Shown piece by piece: positions 36,178 through 44,694 of a DNA stretch of 64,000 nucleotides (position 1 is the first letter of the stretch; every line of letters begins with the position of its first letter). The position numbers were made by a program, and so were the translations under genes. A model generated the notes under the pieces. That model saw only the letters and a program-made list of their open reading frames with translations, did no database searches and was not told where the DNA came from. Source of the stretch: Paenibacillus sp. FSL R5-0345 (GTDB lineage Bacteria; Bacillota; Bacilli; Paenibacillales; Paenibacillaceae); contig NZ_CP009281.1 in the NCBI RefSeq assembly GCF_000758585.1, positions 4,278,001 to 4,342,000 on the forward strand. The letters are read 5' to 3'.

Positions 36178-36831
36178 CTACTCTGCAGAATCTGGAGCAC
36201 ATGCCATACAATACTGCTCTAGTGTACTGTTGGGTAAGGGGATAACCTTAACCGTGCGGAATTGATAGTGCTCATAAATGGGTAAATTGCTTGGTGTCTG
36301 TGTCTCTAACGTACATAATGCGTTCTTCTCACGGCATTCGGCGAGCAGCGGCTTCATGATCTTTGATACATAGCCTTGTCCACGGTAACGTTCTTGCACT
36401 GCAAGCATATCTAAATGCAAATACTTCTGATCCCCAAACATGGATAACCATAAGGAACTCATACTGCGCAATATGGATAACCCTCGAAAAAATCCTCGCA
36501 CACCAATCATTCGGCAAATCGGTAAACACTTAATAATCGCAAGCCCAATTTGTTTCGTATAGTTAAGGTTCGCAATCAACGTCCCCGTTTGACGCTCCGA
36601 ATGAAACACTAAGGCGACAGCTTCATAATTAGTTGACGTCGTTAATAAATCCGAATATGGATACAGCATTTCAATATAACGATGAAAAAAAATATTTAAT
36701 ACGCGGAGCCTGGTTGTTTCATCTGGCAAAATATGCTGATACAACGGATCATCCTTTGCGAAGGCTTCTGCCAGCACACTGGCGGCTTTCGGAATGTCCT
36801 GCCGATGAATTTTGAGTAATGTACTACAAAT
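36178..36831 (-). CDS. GNAT-family N-acetyltransferase with probable ATT start
   Basis: About 217 residues if begun at the second ATT (36831-36829), which is 7 nt after GAGG. From the first standard start (GTG 36777) the protein would be 199 residues, but that would drop KIHRQDIPKAAS, a typical GNAT first strand and helix that is open in frame upstream. The acetyl-CoA loop is RYRGQGYVSKI. A terminator-like hairpin follows. Acceptor substrate unknown. The true start is uncertain. Confidence 0.75.
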   Translation of the reverse strand: MCSTLLKIHRQDIPKAASVLAEAFAKDDPLYQHILPDETTRLRVLNIFFHRYIEMLYPYSDLLTTSTNYEAVALVFHSERQTGTLIANLNYTKQIGLAIIKCLPICRMIGVRGFFRGLSILRSMSSLWLSMFGDQKYLHLDMLAVQERYRGQGYVSKIMKPLLAECREKNALCTLETQTPSNLPIYEHYQFRTVKVIPLPNSTLEQYCMACAPDSAE

Positions 36832-36962
36832 AATTCCACCTCATTTAATAGTCTTATGAATTAGTATAACTCCTTCAACTGAATATGGCACGATGGTTCT
36901 ATTGTCATTTCTTTTTAGAATGCGATATGATGAGTAAGATTACAAAAATACTGGGAGGTAAA

Positions 36963-37775
36963 ATGGAAGATATTATACTGTGGCTTAAATACTTGTTACT
37001 AGGGTTTGTTCAAGGGGCAACTGAGCCAATCCCCGTCTCCTCGAGAGGCCATTTGATCATTGCACAGAAATTGCTAGGTTTAAAACAGAATGGGCTATCC
37101 TTTGAAATCTTAACAAATACGGCTTCACTAATTGCGATTTGTTTTATTTTCCGAAAAGATATTGGAAGATTGATCACTGGATTCATTCAATTTATTTTGA
37201 CCCGCAAAGAGGAATATAAGTCAGATTTTCTATTCTCTTTGTACATCATCATTGGCACCTTGCCTGCTGTAATTGTTGCACTACTCTTTAAGGATCAGAT
37301 TGAGGATATCTTCTCGTCAGTTCATACCGTATCCATTGCCTTGCTTGTTACAGGGGTAGCTTTATGGTTGATCCGTAACCTGCGTGGCCGTAAACAAGAT
37401 GGTGACTTAAAGGCGAAGGATGCAGTTATCGTCGGACTTGCCCAAGCAGTCGCTCTTATTCCCGGAATAAGTCGCTCTGGTGCAACTGTCATCTCTTCCA
37501 TCGCTGTGGGAATGAAACAAGAAACTGCTTTACGCTTTTCTTTTATGCTTTATATTCCTGTCAGTTTGGGCGGACTTGTCATGGGCGTATCTGATATTGC
37601 CCACGATCCTAACCGCTCGCAGCTGGCGATTCCATACTTGATTGCGTTTATTACTACACTAATCGTCACCTATTTCTCTATGCGCTGGTTTATGGGGATT
37701 ATGGCTAAGGGTAATTTGAAGTATTTTTCTTATTACTGCTTCTTGGCGGGAATCCTACTCCTCATCTTTATGTAA
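36963..37775 (+). CDS. uppP: Undecaprenyl-diphosphatase
   Basis: About 270 residues with 7-8 membrane segments. Family motifs are GFVQGATEPIPVSSRGHL near the N-terminus and GISRSGATVISSIAVGMK, the phosphatase-like active site. It recycles C55-PP to C55-P for cell-wall synthesis and can confer bacitracin resistance. ATG 36963 has GGGAGG before it; the frame extends 78 nt further upstream without a ribosome site. The terminator at its 3' end has been split by an IS element. Confidence 0.93.
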   Translation: MEDIILWLKYLLLGFVQGATEPIPVSSRGHLIIAQKLLGLKQNGLSFEILTNTASLIAICFIFRKDIGRLITGFIQFILTRKEEYKSDFLFSLYIIIGTLPAVIVALLFKDQIEDIFSSVHTVSIALLVTGVALWLIRNLRGRKQDGDLKAKDAVIVGLAQAVALIPGISRSGATVISSIAVGMKQETALRFSFMLYIPVSLGGLVMGVSDIAHDPNRSQLAIPYLIAFITTLIVTYFSMRWFMGIMAKGNLKYFSYYCFLAGILLLIFM

Positions 37776-37796
37776 GGATACAATTCCCACAAAAAA

Positions 37797-37806
37797 ACCC
37801 TCATGA
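37797..37806 (+). terminator. Left arm of the uppP/isochorismatase terminator, split by IS insertion
   Basis: ACCCTCATGA here pairs with TCATGAGGGT at 39120-39129; the A tract before and T tract after complete a bidirectional terminator. The IS element lies between the arms. An inner CTCTG/CAGAG pair was also interrupted. Confidence 0.75.
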
Positions 37807-37822
37807 TTACTCTGTTATCGCA

Positions 37823-37825
37823 GAG
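37823..37825 (+). other. Target-site duplication, left copy (GAG)
   Basis: GAG before the left end of the IS; the matching GAG is at 39113-39115. A 3-bp duplication is normal for IS3 elements. Confidence 0.6.
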
Positions 37826-37920
37826 GGGACTGACCCCATAACGTGAGACAAATCAAAACACCTTCAAGAGAATGGAACCTTGTCGTAAGATAAGGAGATC
37901 ATCTTGGAGGTGTTTTTGCA

Positions 37921-38274
37921 TTGGCAACCAGAGTAAGTTATCCCGTGGAAATAAAGATGAAAGCTATAGAAATGAGATTAGCAGGAGTACCTGTGAAAGA
38001 GGTTATGGAGCAGCTCGGAATACGGAATAAGACACAGCTAAAGACATGGATGAGATGGAATCGAAATGGTGAACGACATCGTTTGGAGCAGCCGGTGGGT
38101 AAACAGTACAGCTATGGCAAAGGTCCGGAGGACTCTTCGGAACTCGAAAAAGTAAAGGCAGAGAACCGATTCTTAAAACAACAATTAGATCTGCTAAAAA
38201 AGTACGAGGAGTTGGAGAGGAGGTGGAACCAGAGGCCGTTATTGCCTGGATTGAATCCATTCGAAACGAAGTGA
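37921..38274 (+). CDS. IS3-family transposase OrfA
   Basis: 117 residues. An N-terminal helix-turn-helix (YPVEIKMKAIEMRLAGVPVK, VMEQLGIRNKTQLKTW) binds the ends, and a C-terminal leucine-zipper region (LEKVKAENRFLKQQLDLLKK) multimerises. TTG start after TTGGAGGTG. The slippery run A6G at 38196-38202 lies in frame to allow -1 frameshifting into OrfB. Confidence 0.9.
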   Translation: MATRVSYPVEIKMKAIEMRLAGVPVKEVMEQLGIRNKTQLKTWMRWNRNGERHRLEQPVGKQYSYGKGPEDSSELEKVKAENRFLKQQLDLLKKYEELERRWNQRPLLPGLNPFETK

Positions 38275-39065
38275 CGGTGTCTGAGGCTTGTAGATGGCTC
38301 GGAATCGCAAGAACGACTTACTACCGCTGGAAAGCAGCTGTGAGGACAAAGCATACAGACAGACTGGTGGAGAAAATCCGGGAGCTTTGCATCCGTCATA
38401 AATTCCGCTATGGGTACCGGAAAATCACGGCGCTCCTTCGGATAGAGCAGAGTATAAATCATAAGCGAGTCCAGCGGATCATGCAGTGTGAGGGGCTTCA
38501 GTGCCGCGTGAGGATGAAAAAACGAAAGGTGACTGGGCAATCTGTACACTCCTTTGAAAATCTGCTCAAGCGACAGTTTCATGCAGAAGCACCTCTGCAA
38601 AAACTCGTCACGGACATTACCTATTTGCCATTTGGCGGGAAGATGTTGTACTTCTCCAGCATTCTAGACTTGTACAATGGTGAGATTGTGGCTTACAGTA
38701 TAGCAGATAAACAAGATACCTCTTTGGTGTTGGATACATTAAATCAACTTCCAAAGCAGAAAAAGATGTTGTTGCATAGCGACCAGGGCAGCGTGTATAC
38801 GTCCTTTGCGTACCAGGAAGCTGTAAAAGGAAAAGGCATTACCATGAGCATGTCCCGTAAAGGAACGCCCGCTGATAATGCCCCCATTGAATCGTTTCAT
38901 TCCACTCTAAAGTCTGAAACGTTCTACCTCGAAGATCTCACATCTACAACGACTGCAATCGTTGTAAAGACCATTCGAGACTACATCATTTACTATAACT
39001 CAATTCGAATTCAAGCGAAACTAAATAACCAGTCACCGATGGATTTCCGGCGACTGGCTACTTAA
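38223..39065 (+). CDS. IS3-family transposase OrfB (DDE domain)
   Basis: 280 residues from the GTG at 38223; via the A6G frameshift the fused protein would be longer. An HTH_21 region (RELCIRHKFRYGYRKITALL) precedes the rve/DDE core: Asp in VTDITYLPF, Asp in LLHSDQGSVYTS and Glu in NAPIESFHSTLK. All three catalytic residues are present. Full length. Confidence 0.93.
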   Translation: MEPEAVIAWIESIRNEVTVSEACRWLGIARTTYYRWKAAVRTKHTDRLVEKIRELCIRHKFRYGYRKITALLRIEQSINHKRVQRIMQCEGLQCRVRMKKRKVTGQSVHSFENLLKRQFHAEAPLQKLVTDITYLPFGGKMLYFSSILDLYNGEIVAYSIADKQDTSLVLDTLNQLPKQKKMLLHSDQGSVYTSFAYQEAVKGKGITMSMSRKGTPADNAPIESFHSTLKSETFYLEDLTSTTTAIVVKTIRDYIIYYNSIRIQAKLNNQSPMDFRRLAT

Positions 39066-39112
39066 ACTTGTAAGGTGTTTTGATCCCTGTCTCACAAACG
39101 GGGGTCAGTCCC

Positions 39113-39115
39113 GAG
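39113..39115 (+). other. Target-site duplication, right copy (GAG)
   Basis: Matches 37823-37825. Confidence 0.6.
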
Positions 39116-39119
39116 ATTG

Positions 39120-39129
39120 TCATGAGGGT
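39120..39129 (-). terminator. Right arm of the split terminator
   Basis: TCATGAGGGT followed by TTTTTAT, pairing with 37797-37806; see that entry. Confidence 0.75.
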
Positions 39130-39137
39130 TTTTTATA

Positions 39138-39731
39138 CTATTTCAACATGGAAATTACTTCATCACTCGACCGAATCTTACCTATGCGGGGAAAAATAGT
39201 TTTACACACATAGTCATGCTCCTCTTTAGTAGAGGCAGTCATGGCATCTTCCACAAAAAATTGGTTGTAACCAAGCTGATAAGCTTCTCTAGCTGTCGTA
39301 TCCACACCGATGGATGTAGATATACCACACAATACGATCGTATCTATACCGCGGCGACGTAACTGCAAATCAAGATCTGTTCCGAAGAATGCACCCCACT
39401 GACGTTTAGATATCACATGTGCATTTTTGAAACTGGCTAATTCAGGCACAAGAGTATCCCAGCCTTCCGGAAAAGCTGCTGCACTCATCTTCAAATCTGT
39501 TTGAGGCCTTAACATATCATATCCATCTAACGATGATACTCTTACAAGTACAACAAATGCCCCCTTTTCAGTGAAGGCTTGAACTAAACTACTGCCTTTC
39601 TGAACCACCTGCTCACCTGTATGCGGTGCCTTATTAGGCATGTTAACAATTCCATTTTGCAAGTCGATTACGACCAGTGCCGTTTTTTTTGCATCCATAC
39701 ATTCAGTTTCTGAGCTCTTTAATTCTTCCAT
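39138..39731 (-). CDS. Isochorismatase-family cysteine hydrolase
   Basis: 197 residues. The catalytic triad of the family can be read: Asp in LVVIDLQNG, Lys in ISKRQWGAF and Cys in VLCGISTSIGVDTTA, with the adjacent EAYQLGYNQFFVEDAMTA. Members include nicotinamidases, N-carbamoylsarcosine hydrolases and isochorismatases; the substrate is not decided. Its start overlaps the end of the MFS gene by about 29 nt, so they are cotranscribed and may be functionally linked. It should end at the terminator now disrupted by the IS. Confidence 0.9.
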   Translation of the reverse strand: MEELKSSETECMDAKKTALVVIDLQNGIVNMPNKAPHTGEQVVQKGSSLVQAFTEKGAFVVLVRVSSLDGYDMLRPQTDLKMSAAAFPEGWDTLVPELASFKNAHVISKRQWGAFFGTDLDLQLRRRGIDTIVLCGISTSIGVDTTAREAYQLGYNQFFVEDAMTASTKEEHDYVCKTIFPRIGKIRSSDEVISMLK

Positions 39732-40932
39732 TGTTTTCTCTCCTATTTATACTAAGTTTTTTATACAAATTAAAATATACCCAACCTGCATTTATCAACA
39801 ACAACGCACTCGTAATAAAGAATACATCCCGGATCTCAAACCAGGCTGCCACTTGCCCACCTAATACCGAACCCGCAAATGTGCCTAGATAACCTGCCGA
39901 CATGTTAAGTCCAAATACTCTGCCTGTAAGAGCATCCGGCGTAATTTTCTTAACAAGGATATTAACAGAAGGCACTAAACCACCTGCCGCTAAACCTAGT
40001 AGAAAACGAAGACCCATTAACTGCCAAGGATTCTGCACAAACGCTTGTGGAATGAACAGAAGCCCAGCGGCTATAAGCGCTACTAGAATGACCTTTTGAG
40101 CACCTATTCGATCAGACAGCTTACCAAGTCTTGGAGCAGCTATGATGTTAGCCAGTCCTGAAGCGGAGAAGGTCATCCCTGCAAGCAGAGCCACATGGTT
40201 AGCACTCTTGGATAGCTGACTCACATATACCGTAATAATCGGCTCTACAGAGTATAAAGCAACCGTTAGAATAAAGAAGGTTACGAACAAAGTGAGCGTT
40301 AGACTCTTCTCTGGAACACTGCTCCAGACTTCCTTGATACTAAGCGTTCTTTTATCTTCACGATGAAAAGACTCCTTCACAAACAAAGCAGTTGTAATGA
40401 AGGCAACGAGCATCAGTCCACCCGTAACAAAAAATGAACTTTGTAAACCCATGTTCTCTGCAATAAAACCGCCAATCGTAGGACCTAGCAAAGCACCTGC
40501 AATACTAGCCGTTGAAAGTGTTCCTAAAGCATAACCTGCATGTTCCTTATCCGTCTGAGTAGCGATTAATGTAGTACAAGCCGTACTATACCCTGTAATT
40601 GTGCCCTGAAGTAATCGAAGAGCAATTAATACATACACATTAGGCGCAAAACCCATACAGCTTATAACGATCGCCATCCCAAGACTCGCACGTAAAAGCA
40701 TGGGTTTACGCCCGAACCTATCTGCCGCCTGCCCCCAAATGGGTGAGAAAATAGCTGAAACAATAAAGGTAATCCCAAACGCAAGGCCAGAAAACTGAGT
40801 AATGGAATCAGCATTTTCTACGCCAAGATGCTTAATGTAAAGTGGCAAGACTGGCGCAATCTGACTCATTCCCACACCTGTTACAAACATACCGAACCAG
40901 CAAACAATTAAATTCCTTTTCCACATGGGCAT
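39703..40932 (-). CDS. MFS transporter, 12-TM multidrug-efflux type
   Basis: About 409 residues, 12 membrane segments. The A-motif loop reads GQAADRFGRKPML; the C-motif region is GALLGPTIGGFIAENMG, typical of drug/H+ antiporters (DHA1). ATG 40932 (MPMWKRN) chosen since AGAAAGAAGG stands before it. It lies 75 nt after the AraC gene and overlaps the isochorismatase gene, so the three may form one operon. Confidence 0.88.
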   Translation of the reverse strand: MPMWKRNLIVCWFGMFVTGVGMSQIAPVLPLYIKHLGVENADSITQFSGLAFGITFIVSAIFSPIWGQAADRFGRKPMLLRASLGMAIVISCMGFAPNVYVLIALRLLQGTITGYSTACTTLIATQTDKEHAGYALGTLSTASIAGALLGPTIGGFIAENMGLQSSFFVTGGLMLVAFITTALFVKESFHREDKRTLSIKEVWSSVPEKSLTLTLFVTFFILTVALYSVEPIITVYVSQLSKSANHVALLAGMTFSASGLANIIAAPRLGKLSDRIGAQKVILVALIAAGLLFIPQAFVQNPWQLMGLRFLLGLAAGGLVPSVNILVKKITPDALTGRVFGLNMSAGYLGTFAGSVLGGQVAAWFEIRDVFFITSALLLINAGWVYFNLYKKLSINRRENNGRIKELRN

Positions 40933-41007
40933 ACAAAAAAGCCTTCTTTCTGCTAACAATAACAACCTCATATTAACAGTCAGATTGGCTATACACCATG
41001 CATTATT

Positions 41008-41838
41008 CTAAACTCCATGGACATTTTTGCTGTGAAATTCCGAGGGGCTGATGCCTGTCATTCTTTTGAAAATTCTGCTGAAATAAAATTCATCCGTAAA
41101 ACCAAGGGTTTGCGCAACCTCTTTGATTTTCATGTCTCCTTCGAGAATCAGCTCTTTCGCTTTATCAATTTTCATTTTATTAAAGAACTCTATGATCGAA
41201 TAACCTGTGATTTCTTTGAACGCTCTCGACAAATAAGCAGGTGACAGCTGTACTAATTCTGACAATTCACTCAAGCTCACTTTATGATTGAGCTTTTGAT
41301 GCATATAGTTAATGATTTTTTCCACCTTTAAGGAAGTGGAATAATTTTGACTTTGTTTTTGTGTATTTTGAGCAATCGCGATGATAAGCTGCTGTAACAA
41401 AGTCTTCGCTACAAATTCATATCCCGGCAGCTTGGTATTCCAGCTTTGAATCATTGTTCCGAAGATATCTTCTACTTGATAATAATCCTTCAATTCATTT
41501 AGCGGTTGAAGATGGAGCGTTCCTACATGACCATTAATTCCCCATTCCTCTTCGTTCATGCTCACCTTCGCATAGTTGAAATGAACGGACAGAAAGCATA
41601 AGGGATCTTCAGCATCGATCTCTATTGAATGCCTAACCCCTGGAGAAATGTAGAATAACATACCCGCTTTAAACGAATACCTTTTGTGTTCGATCATAAA
41701 GCTGCCCTTCCCTCCAGTCACTAAGAGAAGTTCATGATGCTGAAGGGTTCTGACAAGCTTGCTCCAATTTCTCTTGGGGTCATTGAAGTATCTATAATTA
41801 CAATACAGAATGTGAAAAAAAAGATTACTTAGATTCAT
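41008..41838 (-). CDS. AraC-family regulator
   Basis: About 276 residues. A cupin-like sensor domain (LLVTGGKGSFMIEHKRYSF, FYISPGVRHSIEI) precedes a double HTH (VSLSELSELVQLSPAYLSRA and IKEVAQTLGFTDEFYFSRIF). ATG 41838 (MNLSNL) has GGGGGATTTT before it; the frame is open to a TTG at 41910. Likely controls the MFS and hydrolase genes just downstream. Confidence 0.85.
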   Translation of the reverse strand: MNLSNLFFHILYCNYRYFNDPKRNWSKLVRTLQHHELLLVTGGKGSFMIEHKRYSFKAGMLFYISPGVRHSIEIDAEDPLCFLSVHFNYAKVSMNEEEWGINGHVGTLHLQPLNELKDYYQVEDIFGTMIQSWNTKLPGYEFVAKTLLQQLIIAIAQNTQKQSQNYSTSLKVEKIINYMHQKLNHKVSLSELSELVQLSPAYLSRAFKEITGYSIIEFFNKMKIDKAKELILEGDMKIKEVAQTLGFTDEFYFSRIFKRMTGISPSEFHSKNVHGV

Positions 41839-42029
41839 AAAATCCCCCATATGTATCGTCTTGGAGTAACCCACTTTAATCATTGTATTATTTAGTTCTA
41901 GAAATCGCAAAAAAGAGTTTTACTAAGGTCCTACACATAAAAGAACCCACCCTGTAATTGAACTTCACCTCTATAGTAGAACACCGTTCGAGGCACATTT
42001 CATTAAAGAGCGGATTCTCAGAACAATCC

Positions 42030-42551
42030 TTATGGTTTCTGGATAAACAATTGTGTCCAATAATGTTGATATTGGCTAGTAGCTGTTCCCCCTACATAAC
42101 CAACCCCAATATCCGTAAAGCGAGGATCTAAAATATTTGCTCTATGACCAGCACTATTCATCCACGATCTCATTACTGCTTCAGGTGTTGCTTGTCCCTC
42201 CGCAATATTTTCTCCATATGCACGCCAAGCCACTCCAAATCGATCTAACATCTGAGAAGGAGTACCGTATGCTGGAGAAGTATGACTAAAATAATTATTA
42301 TCCCTCATATCTCTTGATTTCAAAACTGCAAGATCGGTGAGCCGAGAATTAAGAGTTACTGCAGCAATTCCTCTACTCGTCCGTTCTTCGTTAACTAATC
42401 GAAAGACTTGAAGTTCGAATGCATTGGCTTGTCTGATATGAATTCTTGACTGCCCTACTCTTTTCGTTGTTTTACTCGAAGTACGTTTCACTGTTGACCC
42501 TTTAGAAATAGAACTTTTCACTCTTCTTATTGATGATATTCTTTTTCTCAT
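42030..42551 (-). CDS. CAP-domain (SCP/YkwD-like) protein
   Basis: About 173 residues. A basic, Ser/Arg/Lys-rich N-terminus without a signal peptide is followed by a CAP domain: FRLVNEERTSRGIAAV, NNYFSHTSPAYGTP, YGENIAEGQATPEAVMRSWM and SAGHRANILDPRFTDIGVGY. The His and Glu residues of the CAP cavity are present. Paenibacillus and Bacillus have such proteins in spore coats or the cell wall. ATG 42551 has GGAGGGG before it. Confidence 0.88.
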   Translation of the reverse strand: MRKRISSIRRVKSSISKGSTVKRTSSKTTKRVGQSRIHIRQANAFELQVFRLVNEERTSRGIAAVTLNSRLTDLAVLKSRDMRDNNYFSHTSPAYGTPSQMLDRFGVAWRAYGENIAEGQATPEAVMRSWMNSAGHRANILDPRFTDIGVGYVGGTATSQYQHYWTQLFIQKP

Positions 42552-42642
42552 AATTTCCCCTCCAGCAATGTATTTATAACAATATATTGTGGAAGAGGTT
42601 TTCACGCTTGTACTTAAGTCTATAATACTACTATAAATTTAC

Positions 42643-42671
42643 TTGACATGTATTAGATACTTTATGTTAAT
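42643..42671 (+). promoter_or_regulatory. marR promoter
   Basis: TTGACA (42643-42648), 17-nt spacer, GTTAAT (42666-42671). The marR operator copy starts 18 nt downstream. Confidence 0.45.
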
Positions 42672-42688
42672 ATAAACAAAACCATAAC

Positions 42689-42705
42689 GTTGATATATCA
42701 TCTAT
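42689..42705 (+). promoter_or_regulatory. MarR operator, copy 1
   Basis: GTTGATATATCATCTAT lies just upstream of marR and is 16/17 identical to a copy before the MFS gene (43173-43189). The centre is the palindrome GATATATC. Confidence 0.6.
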
Positions 42706-42726
42706 ATTTGAATTAGGAGAGATCAT

Positions 42727-43152
42727 ATGGATTCCAAAGACCCGCTTGGTTTAGTTATTCGAGATTTGCATTTAGAAATAGCCAATTATTTGACCAGATT
42801 GCTTGCCCCTGTTCGACTTGCTCCTGAACAACATTTACTTATGGCTTTGCTGCTGGAGAAAGAAGGTTTATCTCAGAACGAGATTGCTTATAAACTTGGG
42901 AAGGACAAAGCCAGTGTTGCCCGAATGATCGCTAGCTTAGAGAACAAGGGTTACATTCATAAAGTAACAAGTACGCAAGATCGTCGTTCGGTAAATGTTT
43001 TTGTAACAGACGAAGGTAGACAATTAGAAACTAAGATAAATGAGGTGACTATCCAATTAAACGAAATTATTGCAACAGGATTATCTCCTGCGGAATATTC
43101 AACACTAAAAACTTTATTAACGCGTGTACAGAATAATGTAAGAGATGCATAA
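42727..43152 (+). CDS. MarR-family transcriptional regulator
   Basis: 141 residues. Winged helix with LSQNEIAYKLGKDKASVARM as the recognition region and VTSTQDRRSVNVFVTDEG as the wing, where the DxRS pair is conserved. ATTAGGAGAG precedes the ATG. It is followed by an MFS drug-exporter gene and likely represses both through the shared operator. Confidence 0.93.
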   Translation: MDSKDPLGLVIRDLHLEIANYLTRLLAPVRLAPEQHLLMALLLEKEGLSQNEIAYKLGKDKASVARMIASLENKGYIHKVTSTQDRRSVNVFVTDEGRQLETKINEVTIQLNEIIATGLSPAEYSTLKTLLTRVQNNVRDA

Positions 43153-43172
43153 ATGATTTTCGCTGTCCTATA

Positions 43173-43189
43173 GTTGACATATCATCTAT
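43173..43189 (+). promoter_or_regulatory. MarR operator, copy 2
   Basis: GTTGACATATCATCTAT in the marR-MFS gap; contains a TTGACA that may be the -35 of the exporter gene. Confidence 0.6.
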
Positions 43190-43236
43190 TCTATATAAAA
43201 AATGAATCTATTTCTGAAAAGAGGTTTCTTCCTATC

Positions 43237-44646
43237 ATGGAATCAACAGCAGCTGTTCAAGTTAAACGTCCCGCCCTTATGGCCTTCTCACTTATGCTAG
43301 GTGCATTCGTCGGGCTATTTAGTGAAACCGCCTTAAATATGGCTTTTACCAACTTAATGGATGAGTTCTCAATCAGTGCCTCAACGGTTCAATGGCTAAC
43401 CACCGGATATTTACTTGTATTGGGAATCCTCGTTCCAATATCCGCCCTATTAATGCAGTGGTTTACCACTAGACAATTATTCACAGCTTCTTTGCTATTA
43501 TCTATCGTAGGTACATTAATTGCTGCCCTCTCCCCAAATTTCACCTCGTTATTAATTGCGCGTTTAGTGCAAGCCTTGGGAACTGGTTTATTACTCCCCC
43601 TAATGACGAACATTATTTTAATTATTTTCCCTGCACATAAACGCGGAACCGTCATGGGGATGATGGGACTAGTGATTATGTGTGCACCAGCCATCGGCCC
43701 AACTTTATCCGGTTTGATTGTGGATCATTTGGGTTGGTCGTTTATCTTTTGGATAAGCTTACCTTTATTATTATTTACATTTGGATTTGGATTAACCTTT
43801 ATCAAGAATGTAGCCAACATTACTAAGCCAAAAATAGATAGTTTATCCATCCTGCTTTCTACTTTTGGATTTGGAGGCATCGTATTTGGATTTAGCAACA
43901 TCGCTGATCATGCTTTAAGTGAAATCATTGTCTATCTGCCTCTTATCGTTGGTGTCATCAGCTTAATCCTGTTTGTATTAAGGCAGTTTAAGTTAGAAAC
44001 GCCGATGCTGAATTTACGAGTTTTTAAATATCCAATGTTTACAATAGGTCTGGTGATGGTCTTTTTAGGAATGATGATCATTTTATCCTCTGCCATTTTA
44101 TTGCCCTTATATTTAAAAGGAGGTTTATTGTTATCAGCTACAGCTGCAGGAGTTCTACTCCTTCCGGGCAGTGTGATTAACGGAGCTATGGCTCCAGTTA
44201 CTGGAAGAGTATTTGATAAGTTCGGTCCGAAATTATTGCTGCCGCTTGGGTTTTCCATTGCAACAATTGCTGGTTTTCTATTTACAGGCAACTCTACTGA
44301 AACTAGTAGCCTAGCCTTTATTCTCATTCACTGCGCAATGTTTATCGGATTAGCCATGGTCATAATGCCCGCTCAAACCAATGGCTTAAATCAATTGCCT
44401 GTAAAATACTATCCGGATGGGGCTGCGGTTATGAATACACTTCAGCAAATCGCAGGAGCCCTCGGTACAACGTTTGCTGTTACGCTAATGTCTAGCGGAC
44501 AAACGCGGTTTGCAAACACAAATCCAACAGCAGCACAGCCTGAAATTTTAACCGCTGGAATTACACATGCTTACTTATTTATCGCAGCAATTGCAGGTAT
44601 TGGATTGATTTTATCGTTTTTTGTGAAGCGTATTAGAGTTTACTAA
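43237..44646 (+). CDS. DHA2-type MFS drug exporter (EmrB/QacA-like, 14 TM)
   Basis: About 469 residues with about 14 hydrophobic segments. N-terminal LNMAFTNLMDEFSISASTVQWL and TGYLLVLGILVPISALLMQW are typical of EmrB/QacA-type proton-coupled exporters; GTGLLLPLMTNII and GPTLSGLIVDHLGW are the motif B and C regions. ATG 43237 (MESTAA) has AAGAGG upstream, although the 13-nt gap is long. Regulated by the preceding MarR protein. Confidence 0.9.
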   Translation: MESTAAVQVKRPALMAFSLMLGAFVGLFSETALNMAFTNLMDEFSISASTVQWLTTGYLLVLGILVPISALLMQWFTTRQLFTASLLLSIVGTLIAALSPNFTSLLIARLVQALGTGLLLPLMTNIILIIFPAHKRGTVMGMMGLVIMCAPAIGPTLSGLIVDHLGWSFIFWISLPLLLFTFGFGLTFIKNVANITKPKIDSLSILLSTFGFGGIVFGFSNIADHALSEIIVYLPLIVGVISLILFVLRQFKLETPMLNLRVFKYPMFTIGLVMVFLGMMIILSSAILLPLYLKGGLLLSATAAGVLLLPGSVINGAMAPVTGRVFDKFGPKLLLPLGFSIATIAGFLFTGNSTETSSLAFILIHCAMFIGLAMVIMPAQTNGLNQLPVKYYPDGAAVMNTLQQIAGALGTTFAVTLMSSGQTRFANTNPTAAQPEILTAGITHAYLFIAAIAGIGLILSFFVKRIRVY

Positions 44647-44654
44647 TTGTAATC

Positions 44655-44694
44655 AAAAAAGACAGTGGACATGAGATGTCCGCTGTCTTTTTTT
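44655..44694. terminator. Bidirectional terminator, exporter / GNAT
   Basis: AAAAAAGACAGTGGACAT and ATGTCCGCTGTCTTTTTTT pair almost perfectly between convergent genes. Confidence 0.9.

Larger units (their letters stand above)
37826..39112 (+). mobile_element. IS3-family insertion sequence, 1287 bp, complete
   Basis: The ends are imperfect inverted repeats: GGGACTGACCCC...GTGAGACA...ATCAAAACACCTT at the left is matched, inverted, by AAGGTGTTTTGAT...TGTCTCAC...GGGGTCAGTCCC at the right. A 3-bp direct repeat (GAG) flanks it. Two overlapping transposase frames are intact, so the element may be active. The exact outer boundary could be 5 bp inside (TGACCCC/GGGGTCA). Confidence 0.9.
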
